NCBI GenBank assembly: GCA_028875875.1
Contig: JAGWUV010000024.1
Span: 1-64,000, forward strand
DNA: 64,000 nucleotides
DNA from: Bacteroidota bacterium
GTDB taxonomy: Bacteria > Bacteroidota > Bacteroidia > Chitinophagales > Chitinophagaceae
Direction of reading: 5' to 3'
The position numbers and the translations under genes were made by a program. Below the pieces are notes generated by a model that ran no database searches, was not told where the DNA came from, and saw only the letters and a program-made list of their open reading frames with translations. Positions 1-8,766 of this stretch are shown piece after piece (position 1 is the first letter of the stretch; every line of letters starts with the position of its first letter).

Positions 1-1160
1 TCTGTTTCCCTGCGTACATCAACTACCAATAAATTCTCATCAAAGGGAATATCCATGGCAAGTTCATCGGCCTCAACATTCACAATCATATCTGTTCTTT
101 CTCCAGCCTGTTGCCAGGCTTCAAAACTACCCTGCAGGTATCCTTCCAGTTTTTCAAAGCCCACTCTTGCCAGCCTTATGATTGATTCTTTTTCCTTTCC
201 CGATTCTGTTACCAGTAAAATATGCTGATCGAACGAGAGCAAACTACCTGCCCATTCTGCAAAACGACCTTCCAGTCCTATAAATATAGAGCCGGGAACA
301 AAACCATTCATAAAATCAGTTCCCCGCCTGGTATCGAGGATAATGGTATTATCTGCTTTTGCTTTCTCTTTAAAAGCAGCAACAGACAGAGCGGTCAGTC
401 CTTTTTCCAACACTGCATTCAAGCTTTCATAGCCTTCTTTATTGATCTTGGCATTGATAGGAAAATATTGGGGCGGTGTTGTTAAACCTTCCGTAACTGC
501 TTTAATAAACTCTTCCCTAGTTTGTTGTTGCAGTGCATAATTGGTTTTCCTCTGCTCCCCGATGGTACTTTGTGTTTCGTTACCCAAACTTTTACCGCAA
601 CTACTACCGGCACCATGGGCAGGATAGATGATCACATCATCAGGTAAAGGGATGATCTTATGCTGAAGACTATCATACAACATACCCGCCAGGTCGTTCA
701 TAGTGAGTTCTTCTCCTTTCTGAGCCAGGTCGGGGCGACCAACATCTCCTACAAATAAAGTATCGCCGGTAAATACCGCATAATCTTTATGCTGCTCATC
801 TTTTAATAGATAACAACTGCTTTCCAGCGTATGGCCGGGAGTATGCAATACCTGGATGGCAATATCTCCAAGCTTAAATATTTCATTGTCTTTTGCCACA
901 TGCACCGGAAACTGCGTAACTGTACCAGGCCCATAAACAATGGTAGCTCCGGTAGCAGCTGCAAGATCTAAATGGCCACTTACAAAATCAGCATGAAAAT
1001 GGGTTTCAAAAATATATTTAACGGTGGCTTTTCGCCTGGTAGCCAGTTGCAGGTATTCATCAATATCCCTCATTGGGTCTATCACTGCCGCTTCACCATT
1101 ACTCTCAATGTAGTAGGCGGCTTCACTTAAACAGCCGGTGTATAATTGTTCTATATACAT
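1..1160 (-). CDS. MBL-fold hydrolase with rhodanese domains (persulfide dioxygenase/CstB-like), partial
   Basis: The reading frame runs off the left window edge, so the C-terminus is missing; about 386 residues are visible from the ATG at 1158-1160. The N-terminal part is a metallo-beta-lactamase fold: metal-binding motif THFHADFVSGH at residues 53-63, then HTPGHT and FTGDTLF motifs. After about residue 260 a rhodanese-like domain follows (ILDTRRGTDF...), with no obvious active-site cysteine in the visible part, and a second one begins at the window edge (LLVVDVRRET). This layout is known from persulfide dioxygenases and CstB-type sulfide-detoxifying enzymes, so a cytoplasmic role in handling glutathione or protein persulfides is likely; the exact substrate is inferred. 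A TAnnTTTG promoter lies just upstream, and an ArsR gene ends 150 bp upstream behind its own terminator. Confidence 0.85.
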   Translation of the reverse strand, partial: MYIEQLYTGCLSEAAYYIESNGEAAVIDPMRDIDEYLQLATRRKATVKYIFETHFHADFVSGHLDLAAATGATIVYGPGTVTQFPVHVAKDNEIFKLGDIAIQVLHTPGHTLESSCYLLKDEQHKDYAVFTGDTLFVGDVGRPDLAQKGEELTMNDLAGMLYDSLQHKIIPLPDDVIIYPAHGAGSSCGKSLGNETQSTIGEQRKTNYALQQQTREEFIKAVTEGLTTPPQYFPINAKINKEGYESLNAVLEKGLTALSVAAFKEKAKADNTIILDTRRGTDFMNGFVPGSIFIGLEGRFAEWAGSLLSFDQHILLVTESGKEKESIIRLARVGFEKLEGYLQGSFEAWQQAGERTDMIVNVEADELAMDIPFDENLLVVDVRRET

Positions 1161-1176
1161 ACTTGTGGGTTTAGTA

Positions 1177-1184
1177 CAAAGATA
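1177..1184 (-). promoter_or_regulatory. Bacteroidota -7 promoter element for the MBL/rhodanese gene
   Basis: On the minus strand this reads TATCTTTG, a perfect match to the Bacteroidota -7 consensus TAnnTTTG, 16 bases before the ATG. The -33 region holds only a weak CTTG, inside a 12-bp palindrome CTTGCCTGCAAG at 1198-1209 that could be an operator. The function is inferred from sequence alone. Confidence 0.5.
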
Positions 1185-1239
1185 GTGCTGGGAAAGACTT
1201 GCCTGCAAGGGGTGAAAGTGTTAAGATTTTCGGCAGGCG

Positions 1240-1268
1240 AAAAAAAACCTGCGGCAATTGGCCGCAGG
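1240..1268 (-). terminator. Intrinsic terminator after the ArsR gene
   Basis: A perfect 8-bp stem (CCTGCGGC / GCCGCAGG) with a 5-base loop is followed on the minus strand by a run of eight T. It lies between the ArsR stop codon and the MBL/rhodanese promoter, so the two genes are probably separate transcription units. Confidence 0.8.
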
Positions 1269-1311
1269 TAAATAAGAAGGTTGTAATGGTGTACCTTTTG
1301 TACGGTTGAAA

Positions 1312-1671
1312 CTAATCAACCAGGTCTGCAACAATTTTCATCACCTCGTTAATACGGGAATAATTAGGTGAATAGAAAATGAATTTTCCTTGTCTGACTG
1401 TGCTAACAAGGCCGGCACGACGAAGGATAGCAAGATGCTGAGATGCTACAGACTGTTCCAGTCTTAGTTTCACATACAGCTCTGTTACTGTCATCTTCTT
1501 GTTGTCGTCAAGAACTTTAATCATCTGCTGACGAAGCTTATGATTAATGGCTCTCAGGATGAGAGCAGCTTTCTTCGTCTGAAGAAAGTCGACCTTAACA
1601 GTGGACCTGCCATTGTTAAGTGTCATTGAATTTTGAGCACTACTCATAGTTACTGATTGGGGAGTTAACAA
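1312..1671 (-). CDS. ArsR-family winged-helix transcriptional regulator
   Basis: A 119-residue protein with the ArsR/SmtB winged helix-turn-helix at about residues 45-105; the recognition-helix stretch LRLEQSVASQHLAILRRAGL and the wing VRQGKFIFYS are clear. It has no cysteine and no metal-binding cluster, so it does not fit the usual metal- or thiol-sensing ArsR types; the signal is unknown. The first ATG gives MLTPQSVTM, and an internal ATG eight codons later is also possible. A near-perfect 20-bp palindrome sits 27 bases upstream, suggesting autoregulation. It lies between tsaB and the persulfide-related gene on the same strand, and the latter is a possible target. Confidence 0.88.
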   Translation of the reverse strand: MLTPQSVTMSSAQNSMTLNNGRSTVKVDFLQTKKAALILRAINHKLRQQMIKVLDDNKKMTVTELYVKLRLEQSVASQHLAILRRAGLVSTVRQGKFIFYSPNYSRINEVMKIVADLVD

Positions 1672-1697
1672 AACTTATTGGCTATAAAGTTACAATA

Positions 1698-1717
1698 TTT
1701 GTTTATTAATATACAAA
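1698..1717 (-). promoter_or_regulatory. Candidate ArsR operator palindrome
   Basis: TTTGTTTATTAATATACAAA is a 20-bp inverted repeat with a single mismatched pair. On the minus strand it overlaps a likely promoter: a TTTG -33 box within it and TAACTTTA, one base from the -7 consensus, about 21 bp downstream. The size and position fit a winged-helix dimer repressing its own gene; binding is inferred. Confidence 0.4.
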
Positions 1718-1744
1718 AGAATTTTAATTAAAATTCTAATAACC

Positions 1745-2443
1745 TCATTTAGAAGGCTTTGAGGTATTAAAAAATTCTTTTAAATAAACAGGTTCAGCAT
1801 ACGCAAGGGACGCAAATTGATTTTTTTGAAAGTGTTGTGCAGCTAACGCTGAAAGGTGTGTTGCGTTATGACTTACTTTGCTGAATACGAAACCGGCTGC
1901 TTTTATAAGCCCGGCAAGCTTTTCACTGCCGTTCCCGCTAAAAACGATACGCTGTTTTTCAGCCTCTGTTGTAAAGCTCTTCTCATCCAGAATCATGGCT
2001 GCCGGACTGAGTATTTCTTCTAATAATGAGGAATACATAGCAGTAAAAACTTCCATTCGTCTGGCGTCAATCATAGGACAGTAATATGTAGTAATATTAC
2101 TAGTATTAGCCATGAGTTGATCCTGCTGAATCGCTGCCAGCGCCATTACTTCCAGGGTATTTACCGTAATCAGGGGCTTGTTCAGTGCATAGCATAAGCC
2201 TTTGGCAGACGCCATTCCCACACGCAGGCCCGTATAACTTCCAGGCCCCGCTGTAACAGCCACAGCATCAATCTCCGCGAATGTTACTCCCGTATCACCC
2301 AGAAGTTTTTGTATGGCAGGCTGTAGGAAAGCAGCGTGATTTTTCTGATCGGCATTTTCTGCTATCCCCAATACAATATCCTCTTTTGTAATACAAACAG
2401 AAGCATTTTCCGTGGCCGTATCTATGTTCAACAATATTGGCAT
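1745..2443 (-). CDS. tsaB: tRNA threonylcarbamoyladenosine biosynthesis protein TsaB
   Basis: A 232-residue protein of the ASKHA (actin/Hsp70-like) fold. TsaB is the scaffold partner of TsaD and TsaE in forming N6-threonylcarbamoyladenosine at position 37 of ANN-decoding tRNAs in the cytoplasm. The diagnostic N-terminus LLNIDTATENASV and the motif AVTAGPGSYTGLRVGMASAKG are present, and the length is typical of the family. The frame is open a little further upstream with a TTG, but the ATG at 2441-2443 (MPILLNI) is the natural start. It is followed by the ArsR gene and preceded by the dehydrogenase-like gene on the same strand. Confidence 0.93.
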   Translation of the reverse strand: MPILLNIDTATENASVCITKEDIVLGIAENADQKNHAAFLQPAIQKLLGDTGVTFAEIDAVAVTAGPGSYTGLRVGMASAKGLCYALNKPLITVNTLEVMALAAIQQDQLMANTSNITTYYCPMIDARRMEVFTAMYSSLLEEILSPAAMILDEKSFTTEAEKQRIVFSGNGSEKLAGLIKAAGFVFSKVSHNATHLSALAAQHFQKNQFASLAYAEPVYLKEFFNTSKPSK

Positions 2444-2471
2444 GTGCAAAAATGTATTAAATTAAACTGCA

Positions 2472-3077
2472 TTATGCTTCAGCTTCTTTCACCAATAAAT
2501 CACAAGGTGAATACCTGGCATCGGTTGCAGCAAGCGCTTCCAAAAGCTTAACAATTTTTTTTAACCCGATTTTCTCAGCCCATTCAAATGGACCAAAAGG
2601 ATAATTTGTTCCCAGCCTCATAGCAACATCTATCTCTGCTTTCGAGCTGATACCATCCTGTAGTCCGAAATAAGCTTCATTAATAATCATTGCTACTACA
2701 CGAGGAGCGATCATACCCGGTTCATCTGCTACCCAATGATATTTCCATTGCAATTGGTTCATGATATGATCGGCAACAGTTTTCATGGAGGTGTTTCCGC
2801 ATATCTCCATTTTTTCATTCTTTAAAAATCCTCCCCAACCATTAATACGAATACAATTAAGGGGTAACATTGTAGCCGTATTAACTACTGCGTTTACCAG
2901 AACGGGTTTTTCAGTAACAGCAGAAAATGCATAGCCTTCGTCTTCATACATCAGGTCTACATATACATCTGCTTCGGGCACAGATTCTGTTACCCATTCA
3001 TAAGAAACAGAAGAAGGGAATTGCTTCTGCAGCCACTCCTCTTTTTGTAAGGCTGATGCTTTAACGGCAAGATGCAT
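2472..3077 (-). CDS. 3-hydroxyacyl-CoA dehydrogenase C-terminal domain-like protein
   Basis: 201 residues. The C-terminal half (about 115-185) matches the helical C-terminal domain of 3-hydroxyacyl-CoA dehydrogenases: DEPGMIAPRVVAMIINEAY and the family hallmark GTNYPFGPFEWAEKIG. The N-terminal half is short, has no glycine-rich GxGxxG NAD-binding loop, and the place where the catalytic His motif (HFFNP) would sit reads RINGWGGFL. It may be a non-catalytic or reshaped family member rather than a normal beta-oxidation enzyme. Its start faces ridA, 78 bp away, and it ends 28 bp before the tsaB start, so it may be co-transcribed with tsaB. Confidence 0.75.
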   Translation of the reverse strand: MHLAVKASALQKEEWLQKQFPSSVSYEWVTESVPEADVYVDLMYEDEGYAFSAVTEKPVLVNAVVNTATMLPLNCIRINGWGGFLKNEKMEICGNTSMKTVADHIMNQLQWKYHWVADEPGMIAPRVVAMIINEAYFGLQDGISSKAEIDVAMRLGTNYPFGPFEWAEKIGLKKIVKLLEALAATDARYSPCDLLVKEAEA

Positions 3078-3155
3078 ATCGCTGGTTATGAAGCTGCAAA
3101 AATAGGTTGGAGAGTTGATGGAAATACAGTTATTTGCTTTTCAAAATACAAGCAT

Positions 3156-3542
3156 ATGTCAAAAGAGGTAATCAATACCGCCCATGCCCCTGCTCCTATC
3201 GGCCCTTATAACCAGGCCATAAAAGCAGGAAACCTGCTGTTCATCAGCGGTCAGATTCCTATCAATCCTGCTACTAATGAATTGGTAAGTGGTAGTGTGC
3301 AGGAAGAGGCCAGGCAGGTGATGAATAACCTGAAAGCCATACTGGAAGCAGCTTCACTCACATTTGAACATGTGGTAAAAACTACCATTTTCTTAAGCGA
3401 CATGTCGTTATTCGCGGAAGTAAACGAAGTGTATGGCTCTTATTTTACCAACGCCTACCCTGCCCGGGAAACAGTGGCTGTAAAAGGATTACCCAAAAAT
3501 GTGAATGTAGAGATCAGCATGATCGCTACCGCTGCTTTATAA
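3156..3542 (+). CDS. ridA: RidA-family reactive enamine/imine deaminase
   Basis: A 128-residue YjgF/YER057c/UK114 family protein. RidA hydrolyses reactive enamine and imine intermediates (such as 2-aminoacrylate) released by PLP enzymes. Family marks are APAPIGPYNQAIKAGNLLF at the start, SGQIP, the arginine-bearing segment NAYPARETVAV and the end VEISMIA. The frame extends 28 codons upstream to 3072, but this would overlap the divergent gene; the ATG at 3156 gives the normal N-terminus MSKEVINTAHAP. The stop overlaps the end of the convergent aldose epimerase gene by 6 bp. Confidence 0.93.
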   Translation: MSKEVINTAHAPAPIGPYNQAIKAGNLLFISGQIPINPATNELVSGSVQEEARQVMNNLKAILEAASLTFEHVVKTTIFLSDMSLFAEVNEVYGSYFTNAYPARETVAVKGLPKNVNVEISMIATAAL

Positions 3543-4475
3543 AGCCGCTAACACATAACTGGTGGTAAAACTTACCTGCTTATTAGGTTCAATAAGCAGT
3601 AATCCCATTTTATTATTAAATGCATCTGGTGTAGCACTAAGGTTTTCAATAGCAATGCTTTTACGGTGCGGTGGTGTATATACCTGTAGGTAAGGATAAG
3701 AAGCATCGGGCTGAATACTCAGCCTGATATGCTCATCCTGTAACACGCAGGCATCTTCACCAGCTTGTTGCAATACAAAGCAATTATCAAGGAAGATATC
3801 TTTCAATAATGCACCTTTTTCAAATCTTGCATCCTTGATAGTTTTGCCGGTCGGTAATAAGGTTTCATCAAACTCAACCTGGGTATCACTTTTGAATTGA
3901 AGTGTGGCATTATCAATAGATTCACCCAGTTTAAAATAAGGATGCCATCCATCTGCAAAAGGGATAGCAAAAGCATTATGATGGAACACGGTTGATTTTA
4001 CTGTTAACCTATTACCGGCTTCCAACTTCCAGTTTACCAGCATTTCGAAAGAGAAAGGATAACCTGCATCCGAACCTTCATATTTGTAGCGCAGCCCCAC
4101 GGAAGCGTATTGTTCATCAGCATGGGTAGTTAATACTTCATACACACCATCGTAAATAATTCCGTGGATCGCATGTGGTGGCAGGAAAAATTTTTCGATC
4201 GTATATTTTTTTTCATTGAAACTGTACTGCCCATGATTCAGTCGGCAAACGAAGGGAGCCAGTTTCGCACTTTTGAATCCATTAGTAATTTCCTGTTTGG
4301 CTTCTTCTGTTGAAGCAAAGCCATCTACTACATTTTTATTTTCCCCGTTCACCGGAATTGAGAAAGCATTGAGCAAAGCGCCGAAAGAATATACTTCTGC
4401 TGAAGCGCCGGCCTCATCTTTCAAAACAATTGATTTTCCATTTGCTGTTTCGGTTATTATGGTGCTGAATCGCAT
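3537..4475 (-). CDS. Aldose 1-epimerase (galactose mutarotase) family protein
   Basis: A 312-residue galactose mutarotase-like beta-sandwich protein, which interconverts alpha and beta anomers of hexoses. Visible family features are the catalytic His in PPHAIHGIIYDGVYEV (about residues 99-114), the second His in FADGWHPYFKLG (about 174-185) and the late acidic segment preceding the C-terminus (AIENLSATPDAFNNKMGL). There is no signal peptide, so it is probably cytoplasmic. It converges on ridA with a 6-bp overlap and stands back to back with icmF, 140 bp away. The sugar specificity cannot be read from sequence. Confidence 0.88.
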   Translation of the reverse strand: MRFSTIITETANGKSIVLKDEAGASAEVYSFGALLNAFSIPVNGENKNVVDGFASTEEAKQEITNGFKSAKLAPFVCRLNHGQYSFNEKKYTIEKFFLPPHAIHGIIYDGVYEVLTTHADEQYASVGLRYKYEGSDAGYPFSFEMLVNWKLEAGNRLTVKSTVFHHNAFAIPFADGWHPYFKLGESIDNATLQFKSDTQVEFDETLLPTGKTIKDARFEKGALLKDIFLDNCFVLQQAGEDACVLQDEHIRLSIQPDASYPYLQVYTPPHRKSIAIENLSATPDAFNNKMGLLLIEPNKQVSFTTSYVLAAL

Positions 4476-4588
4476 AGCCTGTCTTTTAGTGAATTAATTG
4501 ATTGAGAAACTAAATTAATCATTCAACACTTATTAAATACTGCAAATCATCATTCATCAAAAACTAACAATCGTTCGTATCAAACTTG

Positions 4589-4596
4589 TACATTTG
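4589..4596 (+). promoter_or_regulatory. -7 promoter element of icmF
   Basis: TACATTTG matches the Bacteroidota -7 consensus TAnnTTTG exactly and ends 19 bases before the icmF ATG. No good TTTG -33 box is visible at the usual spacing, so the promoter may be weak or need an activator. Confidence 0.4.
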
Positions 4597-4615
4597 TTTT
4601 TCTGAATTTTGAACC

Positions 4616-7600
4616 ATGACAGATACGCCACAACGGAAGATCAGAATTGTTACAGCAGCCAGTTTATTCGATGGGCATGATGCCGCTATTAATATTATGC
4701 GCCGCATTATGCAGGCCAAGGGTGCAGAGATCATTCATCTTGGCCATAACAGAAGTGTTCATGAAATTGTAGAAGCTGCCATTGAAGAAGATGTACAGGG
4801 CATAGCTATTACCAGCTACCAGGGCGGACATGTTGAATTTTTTAAGTACATGAAAGATCTGCTGGATGCCAATGATTGCGGCCATATTAAAATTTTCGGT
4901 GGTGGCGGTGGTACCATTTTACCGGAAGAGATAAGAGAACTTCATCAATACGGTATTACGAGAATTTATTCGCCTGATGATGGAAGGGAAATGGGATTAG
5001 AAGGAATGATTGAAGATGTGATAAGACAGTGTAGCTTTCAACTCAACGGGCAAGGAAACTATAAAACACCTATGAATTTAGGAGAGGTGAAGGATGTTCG
5101 AAAAATTGCAAGGCAAATTACCAATGCTGAAAATGGTATACCTCATACAACATCAAATCTTCAGAATTCAATTCCTGTTCTCGGCATCACCGGAACAGGT
5201 GGTGCCGGTAAAAGCTCGGTAACGGATGAAATTGTACGCCGTTATTTACACAACTTTACCGATAAAACCATTGCTGTTATTTCTGTTGATCCTTCAAAAA
5301 AGAAAACAGGCGGTGCTTTATTGGGCGACCGTATCCGAATGAACGCTATTTCTCATCCAAGAGCTTACATGCGTTCACTGGCTACAAGAGAGGATAATAA
5401 AGCATTGAGCAGTGCTATGCAGGAAGCCATTGATATCTGCAAAGCAGCAGCCTTCGATCTCATTATCCTCGAAAGTGCAGGTGTGGGACAAAGCGATACC
5501 TCCATCCTCGATTTCTGTGATGTGAGCCTTTATGTGATGACACCCGAATACGGTGCAGCTTCCCAATTGGAAAAGATCAATATGCTTGATTATGCAGATG
5601 TGATCTGCATCAATAAATTTGATAAAGCCGGCGCTTTGGATGCTTTGCATGATGTGCGCAAGCAATTCAAACGCAATCACCAGTTATTCACGGCAAAAGA
5701 TGAAGACATACCTGTTGTGGGCACCATTGCCGCACAGTTCAATGATTCCGGAGTAAATGAATTATTTGAAACTTTACTGGAAGTATTGCATCAAAAAACA
5801 GGCGTTTCTTTTGGGGAACATCATGCAAAACATCATCATAAGGAAACTTCTACCAAATCTCAGATCATCCCGCCTAAAAGAGTACGTTACTTAAGCGAGA
5901 TCTCCGATGCCAACCGAACATATGATGAGTGGGTAAATGAACAATCTGCTATTGCTTCTAAATTATACCAGCTCAATGGCGTATTGCAGGAGCCGGAAGC
6001 AAAACAGGTGCAGGAATTAAAGAATATACAAAACAAATACGAATCACAACTACATCCCGAATGTAAGCACCTTATTCAAAATTGGCCCGCTGTAGTTCAA
6101 CAATACAGTAAAGATGTTTTTGAATACAAGGTTCGTGATAAAATATTTTCACAATCATTAACCAGCACTTCATTAAGTGGCACAAAAATTAAAAAAGTAG
6201 TATTGCCTGCTTATAAAGACTGGGGAGATATTCTTCGCTGGCAGTTACAGGAAAATATTCCGGGCTCTTTCCCTTACACGGCAGGTGTATTTCCACTGAA
6301 AAGAGAAGGCGAAGACCCTACCCGTATGTTTGCGGGAGAAGGCGGGCCGGAGAGAACCAACAAACGTTTTCACTATGTTTCTTTAGGTCAGCCCGCGATA
6401 CGGTTAAGTACTGCCTTTGATAGTGTTACATTGTATGGTGAAGATCCTGCTCACAGGCCAGATATTTACGGTAAAGTGGGCAACAGCGGCGTAAGTGTGG
6501 CCACCGTTGATGATGCTAAAAAATTATACAGCGGCTTTGATTTGTGTGATCCTAAAACCTCAGTGAGCATGACCATCAACGGCCCTGCTCCTATTATCCT
6601 GGCATTCTTTTTAAATGCCGCCATCGATCAGCTTTGCGAAAAATATATACAGGAACATCACTTATGGAATGAAGTAAAAGCCATTCGAAACGCAAAATTC
6701 AAAACAAGCAATACACCTGTTTATTACAATCCCTCTTCCCCCGAAAGATTACCGGAAGGCAATGATGGTTTGGGTTTACAATTATTAGGATTAAGTGGTG
6801 ATGAAGTGTTACCAAAAGAAGTGTATGAAAAAATTAAAGCAGAAGCCCTCTCTCAAGTAAGAGGAACCGTACAGGCGGATATTTTAAAAGAAGACCAGGC
6901 ACAGAATACCTGCATTTTTTCAACAGAATTTGCTTTAAAAATGATGGGGGATGTGCAGGAATATTTTATTCATCAAAAAGTAAGGAATTTTTACAGCGTT
7001 TCTATCAGCGGCTACCACATTGCAGAAGCAGGTGCCAATCCTATAACGCAGTTAGCCTTTACGCTGGCCAACGGCTTTACTTATGTTGAATATTATTTAA
7101 GCCGGGGGATGCATATAGACGATTTCGCTCCCAACCTTTCCTTCTTCTTTAGTAACGGCATGGACCCTGAATACAGCGTGATCGGAAGAGTAGCCCGGAG
7201 AATATGGGCCAAGGCCATGAAATATAAATACAAGGCTAATGATCGTTCTCAAAAATTAAAGTACCATATCCAAACATCGGGCAGGAGCCTGCATGCACAG
7301 GAGATTGATTTCAATGATATCAGAACTACATTACAAGCGTTGTATGCCATTTATGATAATTGCAATTCGCTCCACACCAATGCTTATGACGAAGCTATCA
7401 CTACGCCTACAGAAGAAAGTGTAAGAAGGGCCATGGCCATACAGCTTATTATCAACAGGGAACTTGGATCTGCCAAAACGGAGAATTTTATACAGGGAAG
7501 TTTTGCCATTGAAGAACTGACCAATCTTGTTGAAGAGGCGGTATTGGCAGAGTTCGACCGTATTACTGATCGAGGCGGTGTATTAGGTGCCATGGAAAGA

Positions 7601-7960
7601 ATGTACCAGCGTAATAAGATACAGGAAGAAAGCCTGCATTACGAAATGCAAAAACATACCGGCGAATTACCGATTGTTGGCGTAAACACTTTCCTTAATA
7701 AAAAAGGCTCTCCTACTGTGATACCAGGTGAAGTGATCAGGAGTACCACGGAAGAAAAAGAACAGCAGATACATAACCTGCAAGCTTTTAAAAAGCGGAA
7801 TGAAGAGAAGGCTGCACGTATGTTACAAAAGCTGCAACAGGTGGCAGTAGAAAACGGGAATATTTTTGAAGAACTTATGGAGACTGTAAAATTTTGCAGT
7901 TTAGGACAAATTACACACGCCTTATATGAAGTAGGCGGCCAGTACCGAAGAAATATGTAA
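4616..7960 (+). CDS. icmF: Fused isobutyryl-CoA mutase IcmF
   Basis: 1114 residues in the three-part IcmF order: an N-terminal B12-binding domain with DGHDAA (about residues 19-24), a MeaB-type G-protein chaperone with P-loop GTGGAGKSS near residue 195, and a C-terminal acyl-CoA mutase barrel. IcmF interconverts isobutyryl-CoA and n-butyryl-CoA using adenosylcobalamin, with GTP-dependent cofactor loading. Two active-site positions that separate this enzyme from methylmalonyl-CoA mutase are readable: Phe572 in RMFAGEGG (Tyr in methylmalonyl-CoA mutase) and Gln763 in DQAQNTCIF (Arg there). It is a single-gene unit with its own promoter and terminator. A side activity on isovaleryl-CoA is known in the family but cannot be judged here. 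Confidence 0.95.
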   Translation: MTDTPQRKIRIVTAASLFDGHDAAINIMRRIMQAKGAEIIHLGHNRSVHEIVEAAIEEDVQGIAITSYQGGHVEFFKYMKDLLDANDCGHIKIFGGGGGTILPEEIRELHQYGITRIYSPDDGREMGLEGMIEDVIRQCSFQLNGQGNYKTPMNLGEVKDVRKIARQITNAENGIPHTTSNLQNSIPVLGITGTGGAGKSSVTDEIVRRYLHNFTDKTIAVISVDPSKKKTGGALLGDRIRMNAISHPRAYMRSLATREDNKALSSAMQEAIDICKAAAFDLIILESAGVGQSDTSILDFCDVSLYVMTPEYGAASQLEKINMLDYADVICINKFDKAGALDALHDVRKQFKRNHQLFTAKDEDIPVVGTIAAQFNDSGVNELFETLLEVLHQKTGVSFGEHHAKHHHKETSTKSQIIPPKRVRYLSEISDANRTYDEWVNEQSAIASKLYQLNGVLQEPEAKQVQELKNIQNKYESQLHPECKHLIQNWPAVVQQYSKDVFEYKVRDKIFSQSLTSTSLSGTKIKKVVLPAYKDWGDILRWQLQENIPGSFPYTAGVFPLKREGEDPTRMFAGEGGPERTNKRFHYVSLGQPAIRLSTAFDSVTLYGEDPAHRPDIYGKVGNSGVSVATVDDAKKLYSGFDLCDPKTSVSMTINGPAPIILAFFLNAAIDQLCEKYIQEHHLWNEVKAIRNAKFKTSNTPVYYNPSSPERLPEGNDGLGLQLLGLSGDEVLPKEVYEKIKAEALSQVRGTVQADILKEDQAQNTCIFSTEFALKMMGDVQEYFIHQKVRNFYSVSISGYHIAEAGANPITQLAFTLANGFTYVEYYLSRGMHIDDFAPNLSFFFSNGMDPEYSVIGRVARRIWAKAMKYKYKANDRSQKLKYHIQTSGRSLHAQEIDFNDIRTTLQALYAIYDNCNSLHTNAYDEAITTPTEESVRRAMAIQLIINRELGSAKTENFIQGSFAIEELTNLVEEAVLAEFDRITDRGGVLGAMERMYQRNKIQEESLHYEMQKHTGELPIVGVNTFLNKKGSPTVIPGEVIRSTTEEKEQQIHNLQAFKKRNEEKAARMLQKLQQVAVENGNIFEELMETVKFCSLGQITHALYEVGGQYRRNM

Positions 7961-7963
7961 CAA

Positions 7964-7996
7964 CAAAAAATCCCTTTTCATAAAGGGATTTTTTGT
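7964..7996. terminator. Bidirectional intrinsic terminator
   Basis: A 7-bp stem TCCCTTT / AAAGGGA is flanked by A6 on the left and T6 on the right. The symmetry lets it stop icmF on the plus strand and the WG-repeat gene on the minus strand. Confidence 0.8.
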
Positions 7997-8022
7997 TACT
8001 GACACATTGGGGTTAGCAATGT

Positions 8023-8607
8023 TCACTTAACTGTTTTACCTGCCGTATCAATCTCCAACCATTTATCTCCTACCATTACACGGGCCTTACCATCGGCAAA
8101 TTCATCTGCATAATTATACTTATACGGAATGATCAGCTTACCATCCATATTAATATAACCCCACAATTCCTTGCTGTTCTTAACAGCAGCAAAGCCTTCT
8201 GCAAACGGATGGGCATAACTAAAAGAAAAAGGAATGACAGCTTTACCTTCCTTATTTATGAAGCCATATTCGTTATCAATAGCAGCCACGGCGAGGCCAT
8301 TATTGAATGAAAAAGCCTCCTTGAATTTTAAGGAGATCATCTGTTTTCCCGTACTGTCGATATATCCCCATTTCCCATTTAAATAAACGGCCGCATACCC
8401 TTCTGAAAAAGACAATGCATCATCATACATCAAAGGAATTACCAGCTTGCCTTTCATATTTACAAAGCCATGCTTCTCGTGTTTGCCAACCAACGCCATA
8501 CCACCTTTAAAATCATCCACATGATCGTACTCCTTCATCCATGCCTGTGCTATAACTGCGTTCATAGCCAGCATGCTAAGCAGAAAAAGATATTTTTTCA
8601 TAACCAT
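8023..8607 (-). CDS. Secreted WG-repeat protein
   Basis: A 194-residue protein with a clear signal peptide (MKKYLFLLSMLAMNAVIAQA) followed by a tandem array of about six WG/KWG repeats, each around 23 residues with the pattern G-aromatic-hydrophobic-[ND]-x-x-G-[KQ] (for example GFVNMKGKLVIP, GYIDSTGKQMI, GFINKEGKAVIP, GYINMDGKLIIP). WG repeats are common in Bacteroidota and probably form a beta scaffold for binding; no enzymatic motif is present. The start can be the ATG at 8607 or the one two codons later. The function is unknown; a periplasmic or surface location is inferred from the signal peptide. Confidence 0.8.
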   Translation of the reverse strand: MVMKKYLFLLSMLAMNAVIAQAWMKEYDHVDDFKGGMALVGKHEKHGFVNMKGKLVIPLMYDDALSFSEGYAAVYLNGKWGYIDSTGKQMISLKFKEAFSFNNGLAVAAIDNEYGFINKEGKAVIPFSFSYAHPFAEGFAAVKNSKELWGYINMDGKLIIPYKYNYADEFADGKARVMVGDKWLEIDTAGKTVK

Positions 8608-8713
8608 TTTTTTTGCCGGTGAACAATGAATTTCGCTTGGTTAAGCTACAGCATCAAGCATGAAAATACAATGATATATGTCATATCGCAGCCACTCACT
8701 ACATTCAGTAATA

Positions 8714-8740
8714 GCAAAAAAGTGCAGCCTTCGCTGCACT
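8714..8740 (-). terminator. Intrinsic terminator after the coiled-coil protein gene
   Basis: A perfect 8-bp stem AGTGCAGC / GCTGCACT with a 4-base loop is followed on the minus strand by a T6 run, 26 bp past the stop of the coiled-coil gene. Confidence 0.8.
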
Positions 8741-8766
8741 TTTCTAATTTTTTTATTGAAGTGGAA

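Noticed and set aside
222-485. An 87-residue plus-strand frame near the left edge
   Set aside because: It lies entirely inside the MBL/rhodanese gene on the other strand and has no family resemblance.
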